A stretch of DNA of 64,000 bases from Trichomonas vaginalis G3 (taxonomy: Eukaryota; Parabasalia; Trichomonadida; Trichomonadidae), in contig NC_067208.1 in assembly GCF_026262505.1 (NCBI RefSeq), forward strand, positions 18,423,962 to 18,487,961, in the 5' to 3' direction. The notes beneath the pieces are model-generated. The model ran no database searches. It saw only the letters and a program-made list of their open reading frames with translations, and was not told the DNA's origin. Of the stretch, positions 49,613-58,949 are shown piece after piece; positions within the stretch are counted from its first letter, which is position 1; each line of letters starts with the position of its first letter. A program made the translations under genes and the position numbers.

Positions 49613-51216
49613 ATGTACGCCGCTCAGAATATAACGCAACAGTTTTGGATGCCATGAATGGAAATGTTTCCGAATGGTATAACGAATGCGACAATGCCAT
49701 TAGAAGGTCAGAAATAGTTCCTGGAACTTACGAATATACAACTGCTGTTTTCTTATGGAAACGTAGGTGAGTTTGGAGAAGGTTCTTCAACAACAGTAGA
49801 TATTGCTTGCGACAGGTTCATATAATTTCTATTGACAACTCTTTCTTATACGTGGAACAAGACATTGAAATAAAACCTTCTGCCAAGTTGTCTGACAAGA
49901 AAGGTTGCAATGGAATTTTCTATGTCGGATACCAATATGCTCCAGAAGTTTTCATGGGATATAAGATATATTCTAACTCTGACTTAGTTCAAACAGTAAC
50001 ATGGGCAAACTATGAATGGTTCGCTTTGAGAAACTCAGTACAACCACAAGCTAGAGAACAAACAGACCAGTATGCAACTATTGAGAAAATAAGAAGACTT
50101 GACCCTAACGTTCCAGGAGTTTATGTTGACCTTTCTGGACAAACTGCAGCAGCAGTAACCAAAGTAAAATTGAAACTTAGAGTTCCTTTGTCATCTTTCC
50201 TCATCTTCAGGTTTTTTAAGATACTTGCCAAACTGGGCAGGAAAAATTTCTATCGAACTTACTCCAAGCAAAAATAACTTAGTCATTGCACCAACGCAAG
50301 ACCCATTCACTCTTACTGTAGCTGGAACTGGTGGAGCCAAGTTCTGTGACTTTTGCAAAGACAAAGTTGACTTAGACTTTGGTTTCTCAAACCTCAACAC
50401 TGAAGTAAACTATTATTTCAATGCTGCTGGAACTGCTTGGGACCCAGTTAAGTTCACATGCGAAAAGTTGAATGCAAGAGAATAGAAAGCAGACTTGCAG
50501 TCTATATGTTGGACCCAGATATTTCAAATGCTTTAGCTGCCAAATATATTGCAGTTCCACTTATGTTCCCTATACACCAAATATCTGTCAAAGACTTTGC
50601 AGGTGAAGTTGGAAACCAAAGTGCTGACCCAGGTGCAAGAACAGATATTGCCTTAACAACTGCAATGAAACATGCAGATACTATGTTTGTACTGTTCAGA
50701 CGAACTATAAATGACTATTCTTGTTTCTACAACCCCGGTATTAAATATCATATAAACATAGATGGCAAATATTATCCAAGAGAAGAATATTCTACAGTTG
50801 AAGATATGAGGTCATACAACTTGACATTAGATGCTATGAACTTTAACAACAACTTCACAACAACCATTAACCCTGAAATGCAAAGTTCTATTATGCCATA
50901 TGTGAAAGTATGGACTCATTCAGGAGGTCAAAAAACTCAATATACAAATGGAGACCGTTCAAACTTTTGGCTTGGCATTCCATTTGCTGACTCAGAAGAC
51001 TTTATGGGTGGTATTTCAACTGTTGGTACAGTTCAAATACAATATACTGGTGACAGAGACGGTCTAAATGAATTGAAAGCAAAGAAGTTTACAAAACCAA
51101 TAGCACTTTTCACGGAAGATGCTCTTTTGAAGATTCGTTCGATGAAACCTGCTGGGGCTCCTCAGATTGGTATAACGACAGCTTCCATCGAGCAGATTTT
51201 GGCAGCAGGTCAGTAA
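49613..51216 (+). pseudogene. Major capsid protein of element 2, broken
   Basis: Homologous by layout to the element 1 capsid gene. The EVFMGYKIYSNSDLVQTVTW block corresponds to AVAGYQILANGRIVYSQD, and TKVKLKLRVPLSSFLIF to the KLRLRIPVRRFLPLE block. The second half contains LGIPFADSEDFMGGIS and ends with a conserved helix (GITTASIEQILAAGQ). Size fits a double jelly-roll capsid protein. Broken, with about three breaks. Its 3' end overlaps the convergent 51110-51529 frame. Confidence 0.7.
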
Positions 51217-51529
51217 GTTGTTCTTGAACTGACTTCTCTCCGTCAAATATTGACAGTACGCCAGTTTTGACATAGTATTGTATTAAAAACTTTCCTTTAG
51301 AAATATCGGTCAGTTTTGTTGTTATATTTTTGTCAACGTCAAGAACTTTCACCATTTCAGTTATACCAACTTTCTTTGCTTTATGAAAATATTTTGGTTC
51401 AGCAAAGACTGCTATTCTATAACATTTTCCATTGTTTGTGTAAAGAACTACTCTGTCAATGAACTTGTATTGTTTGTGTGTGTAAACTTTGTTTTGCTTC
51501 AATTCGAAGAGATACTCAAATACGTCCAT
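51110..51529 (-). CDS. Unknown minus-strand protein
   Basis: 139 residues, beta-rich in the first half (DRVVLYTNNGKCYRIAVFAE), with a Ser/Glu tail. It is divergent from 51548 across 18 bp, the tight spacing typical of these elements, and overlaps the end of the capsid gene by about 100 bp. It stands in the position of 26567-26968 of element 1. No family recognised. Confidence 0.5.
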   Translation of the reverse strand: MDVFEYLFELKQNKVYTHKQYKFIDRVVLYTNNGKCYRIAVFAEPKYFHKAKKVGITEMVKVLDVDKNITTKLTDISKGKFLIQYYVKTGVLSIFDGEKSVQEQLTDLLPKSARWKLSLYQSEEPQQVSSNESSKEHLP

Positions 51530-51547
51530 CTTTTTATTCTAAGTAAA

Positions 51548-52130
51548 ATGTCATTTCCGAAAAATAGAAGCGTAAGTGTTTCAAAAGGTTTAATGGCGAT
51601 GGCAGATGTGAAGTTAAATTCACCAACTCAAACAAACAGTCAAAGTGTTGTTTGTCAATGTCAAAGACAGAGATGTTGAAGTGGGGAAACCATACGAAGA
51701 CGAAGATGGTATAACAATAGTTCCTGTAAAAGAACAACCAACATACCCTGAAGTTAGCAGAGACTTAAGTTCTGTTGCAGATATTCGAAACGACTACCAA
51801 CAACTTAAAGACAAACTTAAAACTCAGGAGAAGATTTGTCAAGCTTTGGGTCTAATGTTAAACTTGGTCGAACACAACCCTGTAAAAGTGAACTCATATG
51901 TCATTGCACCTCATGAAATTTTGAAAGAACTATTGAAACTTTTGACAGAGGCAGACGATATAAACATCAAAGAAATAGAACCCGACATTGCTTGCTGTGG
52001 TGTTTCATATAATGTCATTGACAAGATATACGTTATGAAAGGAGGTGAAACGTTGAACTTAAAATATAGTTTCCCAGACGTTATAAAAATATTTGACGAC
52101 CACAACATTTCATTAAAATTTAGTTGCTAA
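51548..52130 (+). pseudogene. Family A conserved protein of element 2, probably broken
   Basis: Homologue of 26992-27606. It shares the Gln/Asn-rich first part, a helical block (HEILKELLKLLTEADDINIK) and the mark IEPDIACCGVSYN near the C-terminus. Probably broken about once. The next gene starts 7 bp after its end. Confidence 0.6.
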
Positions 52131-52136
52131 GTAAAA

Positions 52137-52367
52137 ATGTCAAAACTTCTTGAAAGATGTTTGAAGAAAAATAATATAGACTTTATTTCATGTAAAGGAC
52201 TTTACACACTTTTGAACGATATGAAAGACCCTGTTTTGTTTGTTCGTGTAGACAAAGGAAAGTTCTATGTCTTTACAAAATATTTGAACTTCTTAGACAG
52301 AGAACTTCAAGAAACGCCATGTGAAAGTTTAGATGAAGTTCTTCTCCACTTTCAGAAAAACTTTTAA
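52137..52367 (+). CDS. Family B small conserved protein of element 2
   Basis: 76 residues, whole. It is like 27667-27909 in size, position and pattern: a helical start, a central DPVLFVRVDKGKFYVFTKY beta segment and an ending ESLDEVLLHF. The start follows AAGTAAAAATG. The penton-like gene starts 11 bp after its stop. Confidence 0.65.
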   Translation: MSKLLERCLKKNNIDFISCKGLYTLLNDMKDPVLFVRVDKGKFYVFTKYLNFLDRELQETPCESLDEVLLHFQKNF

Positions 52368-52377
52368 ATATATGTAA

Positions 52378-53173
52378 ATGGCAGAAGACATAGTGGTTTA
52401 TACTATTACGACTAAAAACCCTGAGTCATATAATTCTATAACAACAAACTTACAAAGTCCTCAAGGACGTATTGTAAACTGACCTTAAACACGATGACGA
52501 CTAAAGCCTGTTTTGCTCTTTTGACACCAGAAGATTTTATTGTTGTGAATGGTAAAAAATACTCCTTTGAAGATACTTACTCAGATATACCACCAACAGG
52601 TTTTGTGACTTATTTAATACTTTAAGGACGGATGTAACATGTGCTGCAACTAGAGCAGGTTTCATTATGTTTGGATGTCCGACTGAGTTTAGTATAAACG
52701 ATATGAGCTATAATACAAAACTTATATCTGGTTTTTACTACCAACAGTTTCCTATAACAGGAAAAGGTGTCATACAAGGAATGTCTGTTCCATTGACTTT
52801 AAGTACACCTATTTTATATATTGTTTCAAACTTAGGTTCAAAGTGTTATTCGAATGTCGACAGAAACTACTATGACCAAAAGATACTTATGCGTATAAAC
52901 AACACATTCTCTGCTGGTTTGCCTATTGTTCATTCGAATGCAGAGTTTTCAGCTTTAGTAAACTCAAACACTTTAGCAAACATAAACTTAACCTTAGTTG
53001 ACGCAAACTTTGTTCCTGTAAAACTTTTATGTCCTATGTATTTGTCAATGACGGCAGAAAGTTTCGAATTGGAAGATGCAACTGGTGAAAGTATTGTACT
53101 ACAAGAACAACTTCAACAACAAATAGCTCAAGAACAACAAATGCAACAAATGAACAAATGCAACAACAAATAG
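52378..53173 (+). pseudogene. Penton-like minor capsid protein of element 2, broken
   Basis: The translation includes TPILYIVSNLGSKCYSN, SAGLPIVHSN and LTLVDANFVPVKLLCPMYLS, which line up with CLYIESKIAN, MFIPNVPV and RLVDFQGEPVELRAPV of the element 1 penton-like gene. A Gln-rich tail follows. Broken, with about two breaks. Confidence 0.65.
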
Positions 53174-53212
53174 CTCAAGAATAAAAAAAATATTTTTTTA
53201 TTTTTATAAAAA

Positions 53213-54448
53213 ATGTACAGAATAGACGTTTCAGATTTTTATGACTTCCAAGCGTTCAGAAATATGTGTCCATTTAGAGACTATAACAAAGCAGTCGAGA
53301 ATTTGAAAACGTTTAGTCATTTATGTCGACTCTGCCCCAGAATGTTATGTCATGAAAGAATGGGATGTAGTCTTTAACAAACCTAAAGCGACAATAGTTT
53401 CAGAACAAGAATGTAAACAGAAACTTAAGAAAATAAAAGTCGTACAAGTTGGTATGAAGATGTTAGATGCTTGGGATATCTTATTGTCAAAGTTAGAAGA
53501 TTTTTCAGTTCGTGGTATAAAGTTCTATACACCATCTCCAAACTTCTATTCTATCTTCACTGGATATAAATACGAACAAGTAGAATGGAAAGAAAATGTT
53601 ATAGAAGCTTGGTTAGACCATGTCAAAGAAATTATATGCAATGGAAACGAAAGAGTATATGAGTATATCTTATGTTGGTTTGCAAACATCTTACAACATC
53701 CAAGTGCTAAAAATGAAACTGCTCTCATCATAATTGGAAAACAAGGAACAGGTAAGAACACTTTCTTTACAGATATCTTATGCAAACTGTTAGAGGGCTA
53801 TTCGAACCCTAATATGACAAACTTAGAAAACATCTGCGGTAAATTTAACTCTTCAATAGAGAATATGAAACTTATAGTATGTAACGAACTTCAAAGTATA
53901 GATACAACAAAAGTTTTGAACTCAGATGCTTTGAAGAGTCTTATAACAGACAAAGTTGGAGTTGTTGAAAGAAAATATAAAGACCAAAGAGTTTGTGAAA
54001 ATGTTGCAAACTTCGTCATGGTTTCAAACAACGCCGTTCCGATGAAGTTAGAAAGTTCTGACAGAAGATATGTAGTTGTCAGAACGTCAGATTCTCATAT
54101 GCAAGATACAGAATATTTTGACGACTTAGCAGAAACTTTGACATCTGACTTTTACAACCACTTGTTCTCATATTTATGACATTAGATATTTCTAAGTTCA
54201 ATCCAAGACAAATTCCACATACCGAAGAGAGACAAACATTGTTAGAAGCAAACAAGAGTGTATATGAACTGTTCATAGATGAAACTGACTTTGAGTGTTT
54301 AGATGAAAGGTCATTGTACGATTCGTATAAACAGTATTGTCAAGAGTATGGTTATATGACAGCGTCTAAACGAACATTCTTGGCAAATGTCAAAAGTCTT
54401 TTAGATGTTCAGAATGGTGTATATACAAAGAAAAATTTTTCTGAGTAA
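53213..54448 (+). pseudogene. SF3 helicase (D5/NS1-like), broken
   Basis: The Walker A motif is in LIIIGKQGTGKNTFFTDIL and the Walker B motif in KLIVCNELQSI. The SF3 C motif region is ANFVMVSNNAVPMKLE, followed by the arginine-finger type DRRYVVV. A small helical domain follows (DERSLYDSYKQYCQEYG), which is usual after D5-like helicases. These enzymes unwind DNA at viral origins and are found in virophages and many Polinton-like viruses. Element 1 has no such gene in this window. Broken, with about two breaks. Confidence 0.82.
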
Positions 54449-54484
54449 ATTTTAAAAAAAATATTTTTTTATCCGATAGAAAAG

Positions 54485-54901
54485 ATGACGAAATTCATCT
54501 CAGTAAACAAGTACATGTCAGGACTTAAAGAAGAACTAGACCCATTCACATATTTGAATGTTTACTTCTACCATTTTGAAAAGTCTACATTTGACAAAGT
54601 TTGGAACATCGAACCAGTTAAGTTTGCTATTGTGACTAAAAATGGTGCGAAATTTGAAGACTTAGACATAGAAGGTTTGTTAACAGTCAAAGAAAGTTTT
54701 GACAGAAGGTTTCAAACCTTAAAGAAGGCAAAGCATACAAACTTGTTATACCTTATGAACCAAAGAAAGCAGACGACTATGAATATTATGAGTCTAAGAT
54801 AGTTGAATTCAAGGTAAATTGGGTAAAAAGATTTTAGAGTCTAAGCCAGTGTTTGCTCCTAAAGAGGAAGAGAACATTGACATTGACCCAGAAATGTTCT
54901 A
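54485..54901 (+). pseudogene. Unknown protein after the helicase
   Basis: A mixed alpha/beta protein starting MTKFISVNKYMSGLKEELDP, with KFAIVTKNGAKFEDLDIEGL. The small size and place right after the helicase recall single-strand binding or replication accessory proteins, but that is only position. Probably broken about once. No family recognised. Confidence 0.4.
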
Positions 54902-54969
54902 AAAATAAAATTTTATTTTTACATGTCAAATTCTCTTTTTCTCTGGCTCTGGTTCTTTCTTCTCTTCTT

Positions 54970-55365
54970 CTACTTTCTTTTCTTCTTTTCTCTCTTCTTC
55001 TTCTCTGGTGGAGTTATGTCAAACTTCTCAGAACCATATTTTTGTAAAAGTGCTTTGTCATTTAATAGCTCTTCTATTCTGTTTTCTATTTCATTTTCAA
55101 GAACAGCGCATGTGTCTTCTTTGCATTCTAAGAAGTTTTGTTGGACTTCATCTCTCCAAGAGGCGTCATCTCTGTCAACAAGTCTGTCATTGACAAATTT
55201 TAAGACTTCTCTGCTTAAGGTTTTATGGTTCTTGTCATATTCCCAGAAACAGAACTTTAGAACAAATTCACCTTTCTTGTTTACACTATGTAAGATTTTA
55301 TGGTCGACAGATGTTTTGCTGTCGAAAAGCTTGTCTCGAATATAGATAGCGAAATCGCTAGACAT
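54970..55365 (-). CDS. Unknown helical protein with very basic tail
   Basis: 131 residues. Helical, with acidic and basic patches (NRIEELLNDKALLQKYGSEK) and ending in a Lys/Arg/Glu run (EKKKREKKKRK). It is convergent with the preceding gene and divergent from the ATPase gene at 55402 across about 36 bp. No family recognised. Confidence 0.5.
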   Translation of the reverse strand: MSSDFAIYIRDKLFDSKTSVDHKILHSVNKKGEFVLKFCFWEYDKNHKTLSREVLKFVNDRLVDRDDASWRDEVQQNFLECKEDTCAVLENEIENRIEELLNDKALLQKYGSEKFDITPPEKKKREKKKRK

Positions 55366-55401
55366 TTCCTAAAAGATAAAAATTTTAATTTTTCTAAAAA
55401 T

Positions 55402-56273
55402 ATGTTAGAAAAAAGTTTGCTGACATTGACAAGAAATTGAGAATGTTTTAAACAAGAACAAGAGGAAGTTGGAAAATGCTCAGATAAAACCCATACATGA
55501 CAAGTTCCTATTTGCTCAGAATGGTAAACAGGTCTAATCGCACCACCTGGTCGGTAAGACTTTCACTTATCTTAAAATGGCTGCACAACAACAAGAACTA
55601 GATGAGAAGAACCCATTCTATGAGTTAGTAGTCATTTGTAGTACTTCTGGTCAATTTGACCAAACCGTCAATTCGTTCAAAGATATTATAAAGAAGTCTA
55701 AGTTAGTATGTATAAAAGACTCTGGGTTGTTAGATTGGATAAGAAGTACCAAAAGAAGAGTTTTGAAGTACAATGCTATAAATGAGTATGTCAATTCTAA
55801 GTTTAAAGACCCAAATGAGGAAATGCAGAGAATATTAGAGAAAAACACTTCAGAAACAAACAGAAAGAGATTGAGTACCTTTCGAAGAAATTGCAATCTT
55901 ACGATTGGAAGACTTACCCTCACAGAGGTGTCTTCTTATCTTAGATGACTTTGCTTCTCATCCTTTGTTAAAGAACAGAGAACAAGACATGTGTCGAATT
56001 CTTAAGAAGCTCAGACACTTTAACATTTCAGTTGTCATTTGTGTACAGACAGCAAGAGTTTAAGTAAGGATGTTAAAGAGAATACTTACTGATATCATAC
56101 TTTTCCCCGGATTGTCCGAAGACGATTTCATGGAACTTATGAAAGAGTCCATGGCAGGTAAGTTTGACAGACATGAACTATGGGAGAAGTACAAAGTCAT
56201 ACAAGACCCTCATACTTCTTTCAGAATTCACATCTACGCGAACAAAGTTCAAATTGTAAAAAGTCAAGCGTAA
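55402..56273 (+). pseudogene. DNA-packaging ATPase of element 2, broken
   Basis: Homologue of 25683-26570. The Walker B area (LILDDFASHPLLKN), the following RILKKLRHFNISVVICVQTA and the ending SFRIHIYANKVQIVKSQ correspond to LLVCDDFAGKG, ITKVRHYHLTVAILMQT and YLEIHIMTNTIKVKN of the element 1 gene. Broken, with about two or three breaks. Confidence 0.75.
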
Positions 56274-56309
56274 AAATGTAAGTGTTTGAGTCTTAGTCTG
56301 TTGTGGTGC

Positions 56310-56366
56310 TGGGGCTGTCGGTTCTTCTGGCTTTGGAATGGACTCGGTTGGTGGTACGTCGGACAT
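56310..56366 (-). pseudogene. Truncated 5' end of the proline-rich gene
   Basis: The start MSDVPPTESIPKPEEP is nearly the same as MTDVPPTESIPKPEEP of 58206-58775, but after a few more residues the sequence changes to the 3' flank of the packaging ATPase. Only the gene start was copied. Confidence 0.8.
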
Positions 56367-56375
56367 TCGTTTGTG

Positions 56376-56690
56376 TCCTGTCGGATGGAAGGACTTTTCC
56401 TGTCGGAAGGAAGGACTTTTCCTGTCGGAAAGAAAAACTTTTCCTGTCGGAAAGAAAAACTTTTCCTGTCGGAAAGAAAAATTTTTCCTGTCGGAAAGAA
56501 AAATTTTTCCTGAAGGTCGGCCAAAAAGTTCTCAATTTTCGAAAATTTGAATGGTTTACGGACGGACAACTGGAAAATTTTTTCCTGTAGGAAGGAAAAT
56601 TTTTTCCTGTAGGAAGGAAAATTTTTTCCTGTTGGAAGGAAAAACTTTTCCTGTAGGAAGGAAAATTTTTTCCTGTAGGAAGGAAGGACT
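56376..56690. repeat. Hairpin minisatellite around a palindrome, copy 1
   Basis: About ten units of 20-23 bp of the form TTTTCCTGTCGGAAGGAAAA or TTTTCCTGTAGGAAGGAAAA. Each can fold on itself, because TTTTCCT pairs with AGGAAAA. The array is split by a unique core (56521-56575) that contains the perfect 14-bp palindrome AATTTTCGAAAATT at 56534-56547. It separates two divergent gene starts. Confidence 0.9.
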
Positions 56691-56694
56691 CGGA

Positions 56695-56760
56695 ATGCCA
56701 GAAGGATTTGACAAGACAATTTACCTTATAGAGCTACCTGAGCCATCTGACTTTCACAAA
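56695..56760 (+). pseudogene. Truncated 5' end of the 58950 gene
   Basis: The start MPEGFDKTIYLIEL matches MQERLDEAIYLIEI of 58950-59330. The likeness ends after about 15-20 codons, where the 3' flank of the KilA-N/T5orf172 gene begins. Confidence 0.75.
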
Positions 56761-56778
56761 AGACCAAAAATAAACGCT

Positions 56779-57390
56779 TTACATGTATTTTTCAGCAACT
56801 TCGTCAAATAATTTTATAGCTTTATCTATCTCATCTACTTCAAACGTTTCTTTACCTTTTATGGGAGCACCATACATTTTCTCAAACTTTTCAAGTAGTT
56901 CTGTTTCAGCAGCTCTCATATCATTCACAAACACAACCTTGACTCTATTGACTATACTGTCATATCTTTGAGTTATATTATATGTTCTTCCTATCTTATA
57001 TCTCTTTGTATTGAAGTCCTTCGGTTTCTGAACGATGTAAAGTAAGCCTTCACTGCAACGTTCCGTATCGAATGAACCATATGTTATGAAATTATATCCA
57101 ACAACTGGGTCTAACCATAACAAAACTATCGGTATAAGACTTTTGTCAATGAGATATGCTGTAGTTCCACAGAATCTTACCGATATCATAAGCTCAGGAT
57201 TTCTTGTCAAAATTTTCTGAGTTGAAGCAATTCCAACCCAATGCCATGTTTTCTTTCCAAATGGTGATATAATGTCTGACAAAGAATATTTGTTGTATTT
57301 CTTTGAGTATCTTACGTTTAAATCACCTATTCTAACCACTTTGGTGTCATTGTCTATCTTTTTAACTGTTTCAAACTCAGTGTTTGTCAT
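56779..57390 (-). CDS. KilA-N/T5orf172 protein, whole copy
   Basis: 203 residues. Residues 1-95 resemble a KilA-N/Bro-N-type DNA-binding domain (RYSKKYNKYSLSDIISPFGK). Residues 100-203 form a T5orf172 domain of the GIY-YIG superfamily: GLLYIVQKPKDF, then YKIGRTYNITQRYDS and the ending AAETELLEKFEKMYGAP. Such pairs are typical of phages, large DNA viruses and trichomonad Mavericks, where a DNA-binding or nuclease role is assumed. The frame is intact and the copy at 34146-34755 in element 1 is nearly identical, so this is a recently moved cassette. Confidence 0.8.
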   Translation of the reverse strand: MTNTEFETVKKIDNDTKVVRIGDLNVRYSKKYNKYSLSDIISPFGKKTWHWVGIASTQKILTRNPELMISVRFCGTTAYLIDKSLIPIVLLWLDPVVGYNFITYGSFDTERCSEGLLYIVQKPKDFNTKRYKIGRTYNITQRYDSIVNRVKVVFVNDMRAAETELLEKFEKMYGAPIKGKETFEVDEIDKAIKLFDEVAEKYM

Positions 57391-57489
57391 TTCCTGTTCT
57401 TACATACAAAATAAAAAAAAATATTTTAAAAAAACTAGCGTTAATTTTATTTTTTCTATCTTGTATAAAAGATATGATTTCATAGAGTT

Positions 57490-57680
57490 TTTTTACGATT
57501 TTCATGAGTTTTAGGCAAGACCGGAAAAAGTCGGGGTAGCATTTTTTCACGATTTTCATGTGTTTTAGGCGACCCCTGTAAAAGTCGGGGTCGCTGTTCT
57601 TCACGATTTTCATGAGTTTTGGCGACTGGGGTTTTTTACCTACTCGCAATTTTTCACGATTTCAGGGATTTTTTTACGAA
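57490..57680. repeat. Three to four copies of a repeat of about 55 bp
   Basis: The core TTCACGATTTTCATG(A/T)GTTTT recurs near 57491, 57547 and 57600, with a shorter copy near 57652. The first two are followed by GC-rich GGAAAAAGTCGGGGT or TGTAAAAGTCGGGGT. The second copy contains GCGACCCC...GGGGTCGC, an inverted repeat. The stretch 57391-57741 holds only this array and the leader of the neighbouring genes. Confidence 0.8.
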
Positions 57681-57730
57681 GTGCAAAAGTTCTCTTCGTC
57701 AAAAAATAACAGTTATATAATGAAAAAGTG

Positions 57731-57738
57731 TCATTTTT
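57731..57738 (+). promoter_or_regulatory. Initiator TCATTTTT in AAAAAGTGTCATTTTT
   Basis: A perfect trichomonad initiator with its A 9 nt before the ATG at 57742. It is preceded by AAAAAGTG, as at 57961 and at the minus-strand gene start at 60984. Confidence 0.7.
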
Positions 57739-57741
57739 TTC

Positions 57742-57936
57742 ATGTCAGAAGACTCGAAGGTGCAACACTTCCAAAATACCGACGAACTCAGAAGAGCAGC
57801 ATGGCAGTATGTTCTTGACAACTTCTTTGAGTTCTCCAGGTACACCTTGGAAAATGCTGAAGAACTCCGACACAGAGAATTTGGAGAAATTGCACTCCAA
57901 TACTACCTTGACAAACAAAGGGTAAACAAAGGGTAA
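57742..57936 (+). CDS. Small accessory protein
   Basis: 64 residues, helical and acidic, with NTDELRRAAWQYVLDNFFEF and REFGEIALQYYLDKQ. No motif or family recognised. The end shows a short duplication (GGGTAAACAAAGGGTAA). Initiator and frame both support it as expressed. Confidence 0.6.
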   Translation: MSEDSKVQHFQNTDELRRAAWQYVLDNFFEFSRYTLENAEELRHREFGEIALQYYLDKQRVNKG

Positions 57937-57976
57937 AATAAGACTAAAAACTTAACGTTTAAAAAGTGACATTTTT

Positions 57977-58177
57977 ATGAGCTCCGAGTCACCGAGAAAA
58001 CTTGGTCAGATGTTAGCAGCTTACTTCCCTGAGGAGGATGGAAGCGTTACATACGTAAGGTTCAAAAACAACGAACCTGGAATTGCGTACAAAATTCGCA
58101 ATTACATGACCATGGAAGAGTACGAAAGGTTCCTACAAGAGAAACCAGCTCTAAACAACTCAGAAAAGAAAGAATAA
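57977..58177 (+). CDS. Small accessory protein
   Basis: 66 residues, beginning MSSESPRKLGQMLAAYF and ending in a Lys/Glu tail. The leader AAAAAGTGACATTTTT ends at the ATG, the same motif as before the host gene at 20409. No family recognised. Confidence 0.55.
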   Translation: MSSESPRKLGQMLAAYFPEEDGSVTYVRFKNNEPGIAYKIRNYMTMEEYERFLQEKPALNNSEKKE

Positions 58178-58205
58178 AAAGTTTAACTCGTAATTGTTTA
58201 TTTTT

Positions 58206-58775
58206 TTACTTGTATGGGCAAGCTGCAAGAATGAAGTCGATTATCTCAGTCTTTGTCTTGACCAGTTGGACGGCTCTTGCGAGTACGTCTGTTTTGCGGT
58301 CTCCAGCTGGTGTCTGACCTTCGTAATTGCGCATGTTCTTGAGAGCTCCAACTGTAAATGGTTGTAGGATGAAGAGTCTCTCAGACTGCTTGAGGTAGTC
58401 GTCTCTGTCTTTGACCGAATCTGTGGTACGAGTCGAATCGGTCGATTTGAGGGAAGAGACTGAAAGCCTGTCGTCTTCCATTGGAGCTGTAGCATACTCT
58501 TTGCGTAAGCGGTTCAGACCTTCTTCGAAGTCTTGGTCTCTCTTCGATTGGGATTGAGATTGGAATTGCTGGGGTGGAGCTTGCTGGAACATCCAAGGGT
58601 TGGGGAAGTAAGGCATAGGTTGAGGAGGGTAGTTCGGGAAGCCTTGTGGTGGGTAGTAACCTTGAGGTGGAAATTGGTAGTAATACGGAGGTACTTGCTG
58701 GAACTGAGGTGCAGGGGCTGGTGCTTTAGGTTCTTCTGGTTTGGGAATGGACTCGGTTGGTGGGACGTCAGTCAT
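58206..58775 (-). CDS. Proline/tyrosine-rich accessory protein
   Basis: 189 residues. Residues 1-25 carry the PPTESIPKPEEPKAP start also found truncated at 56366. Residues 25-75 are Pro/Gln/Tyr-rich (YYYQFPPQGYYPPQGFPNYP) and likely disordered. Residues 80-189 are charged and helical, ending with KTKTEIIDFILAACPYK. It may self-assemble or bind WW/SH3-like partners; that is a guess from composition. It is divergent from 58950 across the hairpin minisatellite. The start at 58775 was chosen because the truncated copy begins at the same residue. Confidence 0.65.
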   Translation of the reverse strand: MTDVPPTESIPKPEEPKAPAPAPQFQQVPPYYYQFPPQGYYPPQGFPNYPPQPMPYFPNPWMFQQAPPQQFQSQSQSKRDQDFEEGLNRLRKEYATAPMEDDRLSVSSLKSTDSTRTTDSVKDRDDYLKQSERLFILQPFTVGALKNMRNYEGQTPAGDRKTDVLARAVQLVKTKTEIIDFILAACPYK

Positions 58776-58779
58776 CTGT

Positions 58780-58949
58780 TTGTGTCCTGTCAGAAGGAAA
58801 AACTTTTTCTGTCGGAAGGAAAAACTTTTTCTGAAGTTCGACCAAAAAGTTCTCAATTTTCGAAAATTTGAATGGTTTACGGACGAACAACAGGAAAATT
58901 TTTTCCAGTTGTCGGGAAAACATTTTCCTGTCGGATGGAAGAACTTGGA
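58780..58949. repeat. Hairpin minisatellite around a palindrome, copy 2
   Basis: The same layout as 56376-56690 with fewer units: TTTTTCTGTCGGAAGGAAAA-type units, then the core with AATTTTCGAAAATT at 58855-58868 and GGTTTACGGACGAACAAC, then two more units. It lies between the starts of two divergent genes, as the first copy does. Confidence 0.9.

Noticed and set aside
54923-55345. Plus-strand open frame of 140 codons, Phe/Leu/Ser-rich
   Set aside because: It is the antisense shadow of the minus-strand gene at 54970-55365; the hydrophobic run mirrors the Lys/Glu-rich tail.
56376-56690. Regular short repeats that could look like a CRISPR array
   Set aside because: The units are contiguous with no unique spacers of constant length, the host is a eukaryote and there are no cas genes. 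It is a hairpin minisatellite.
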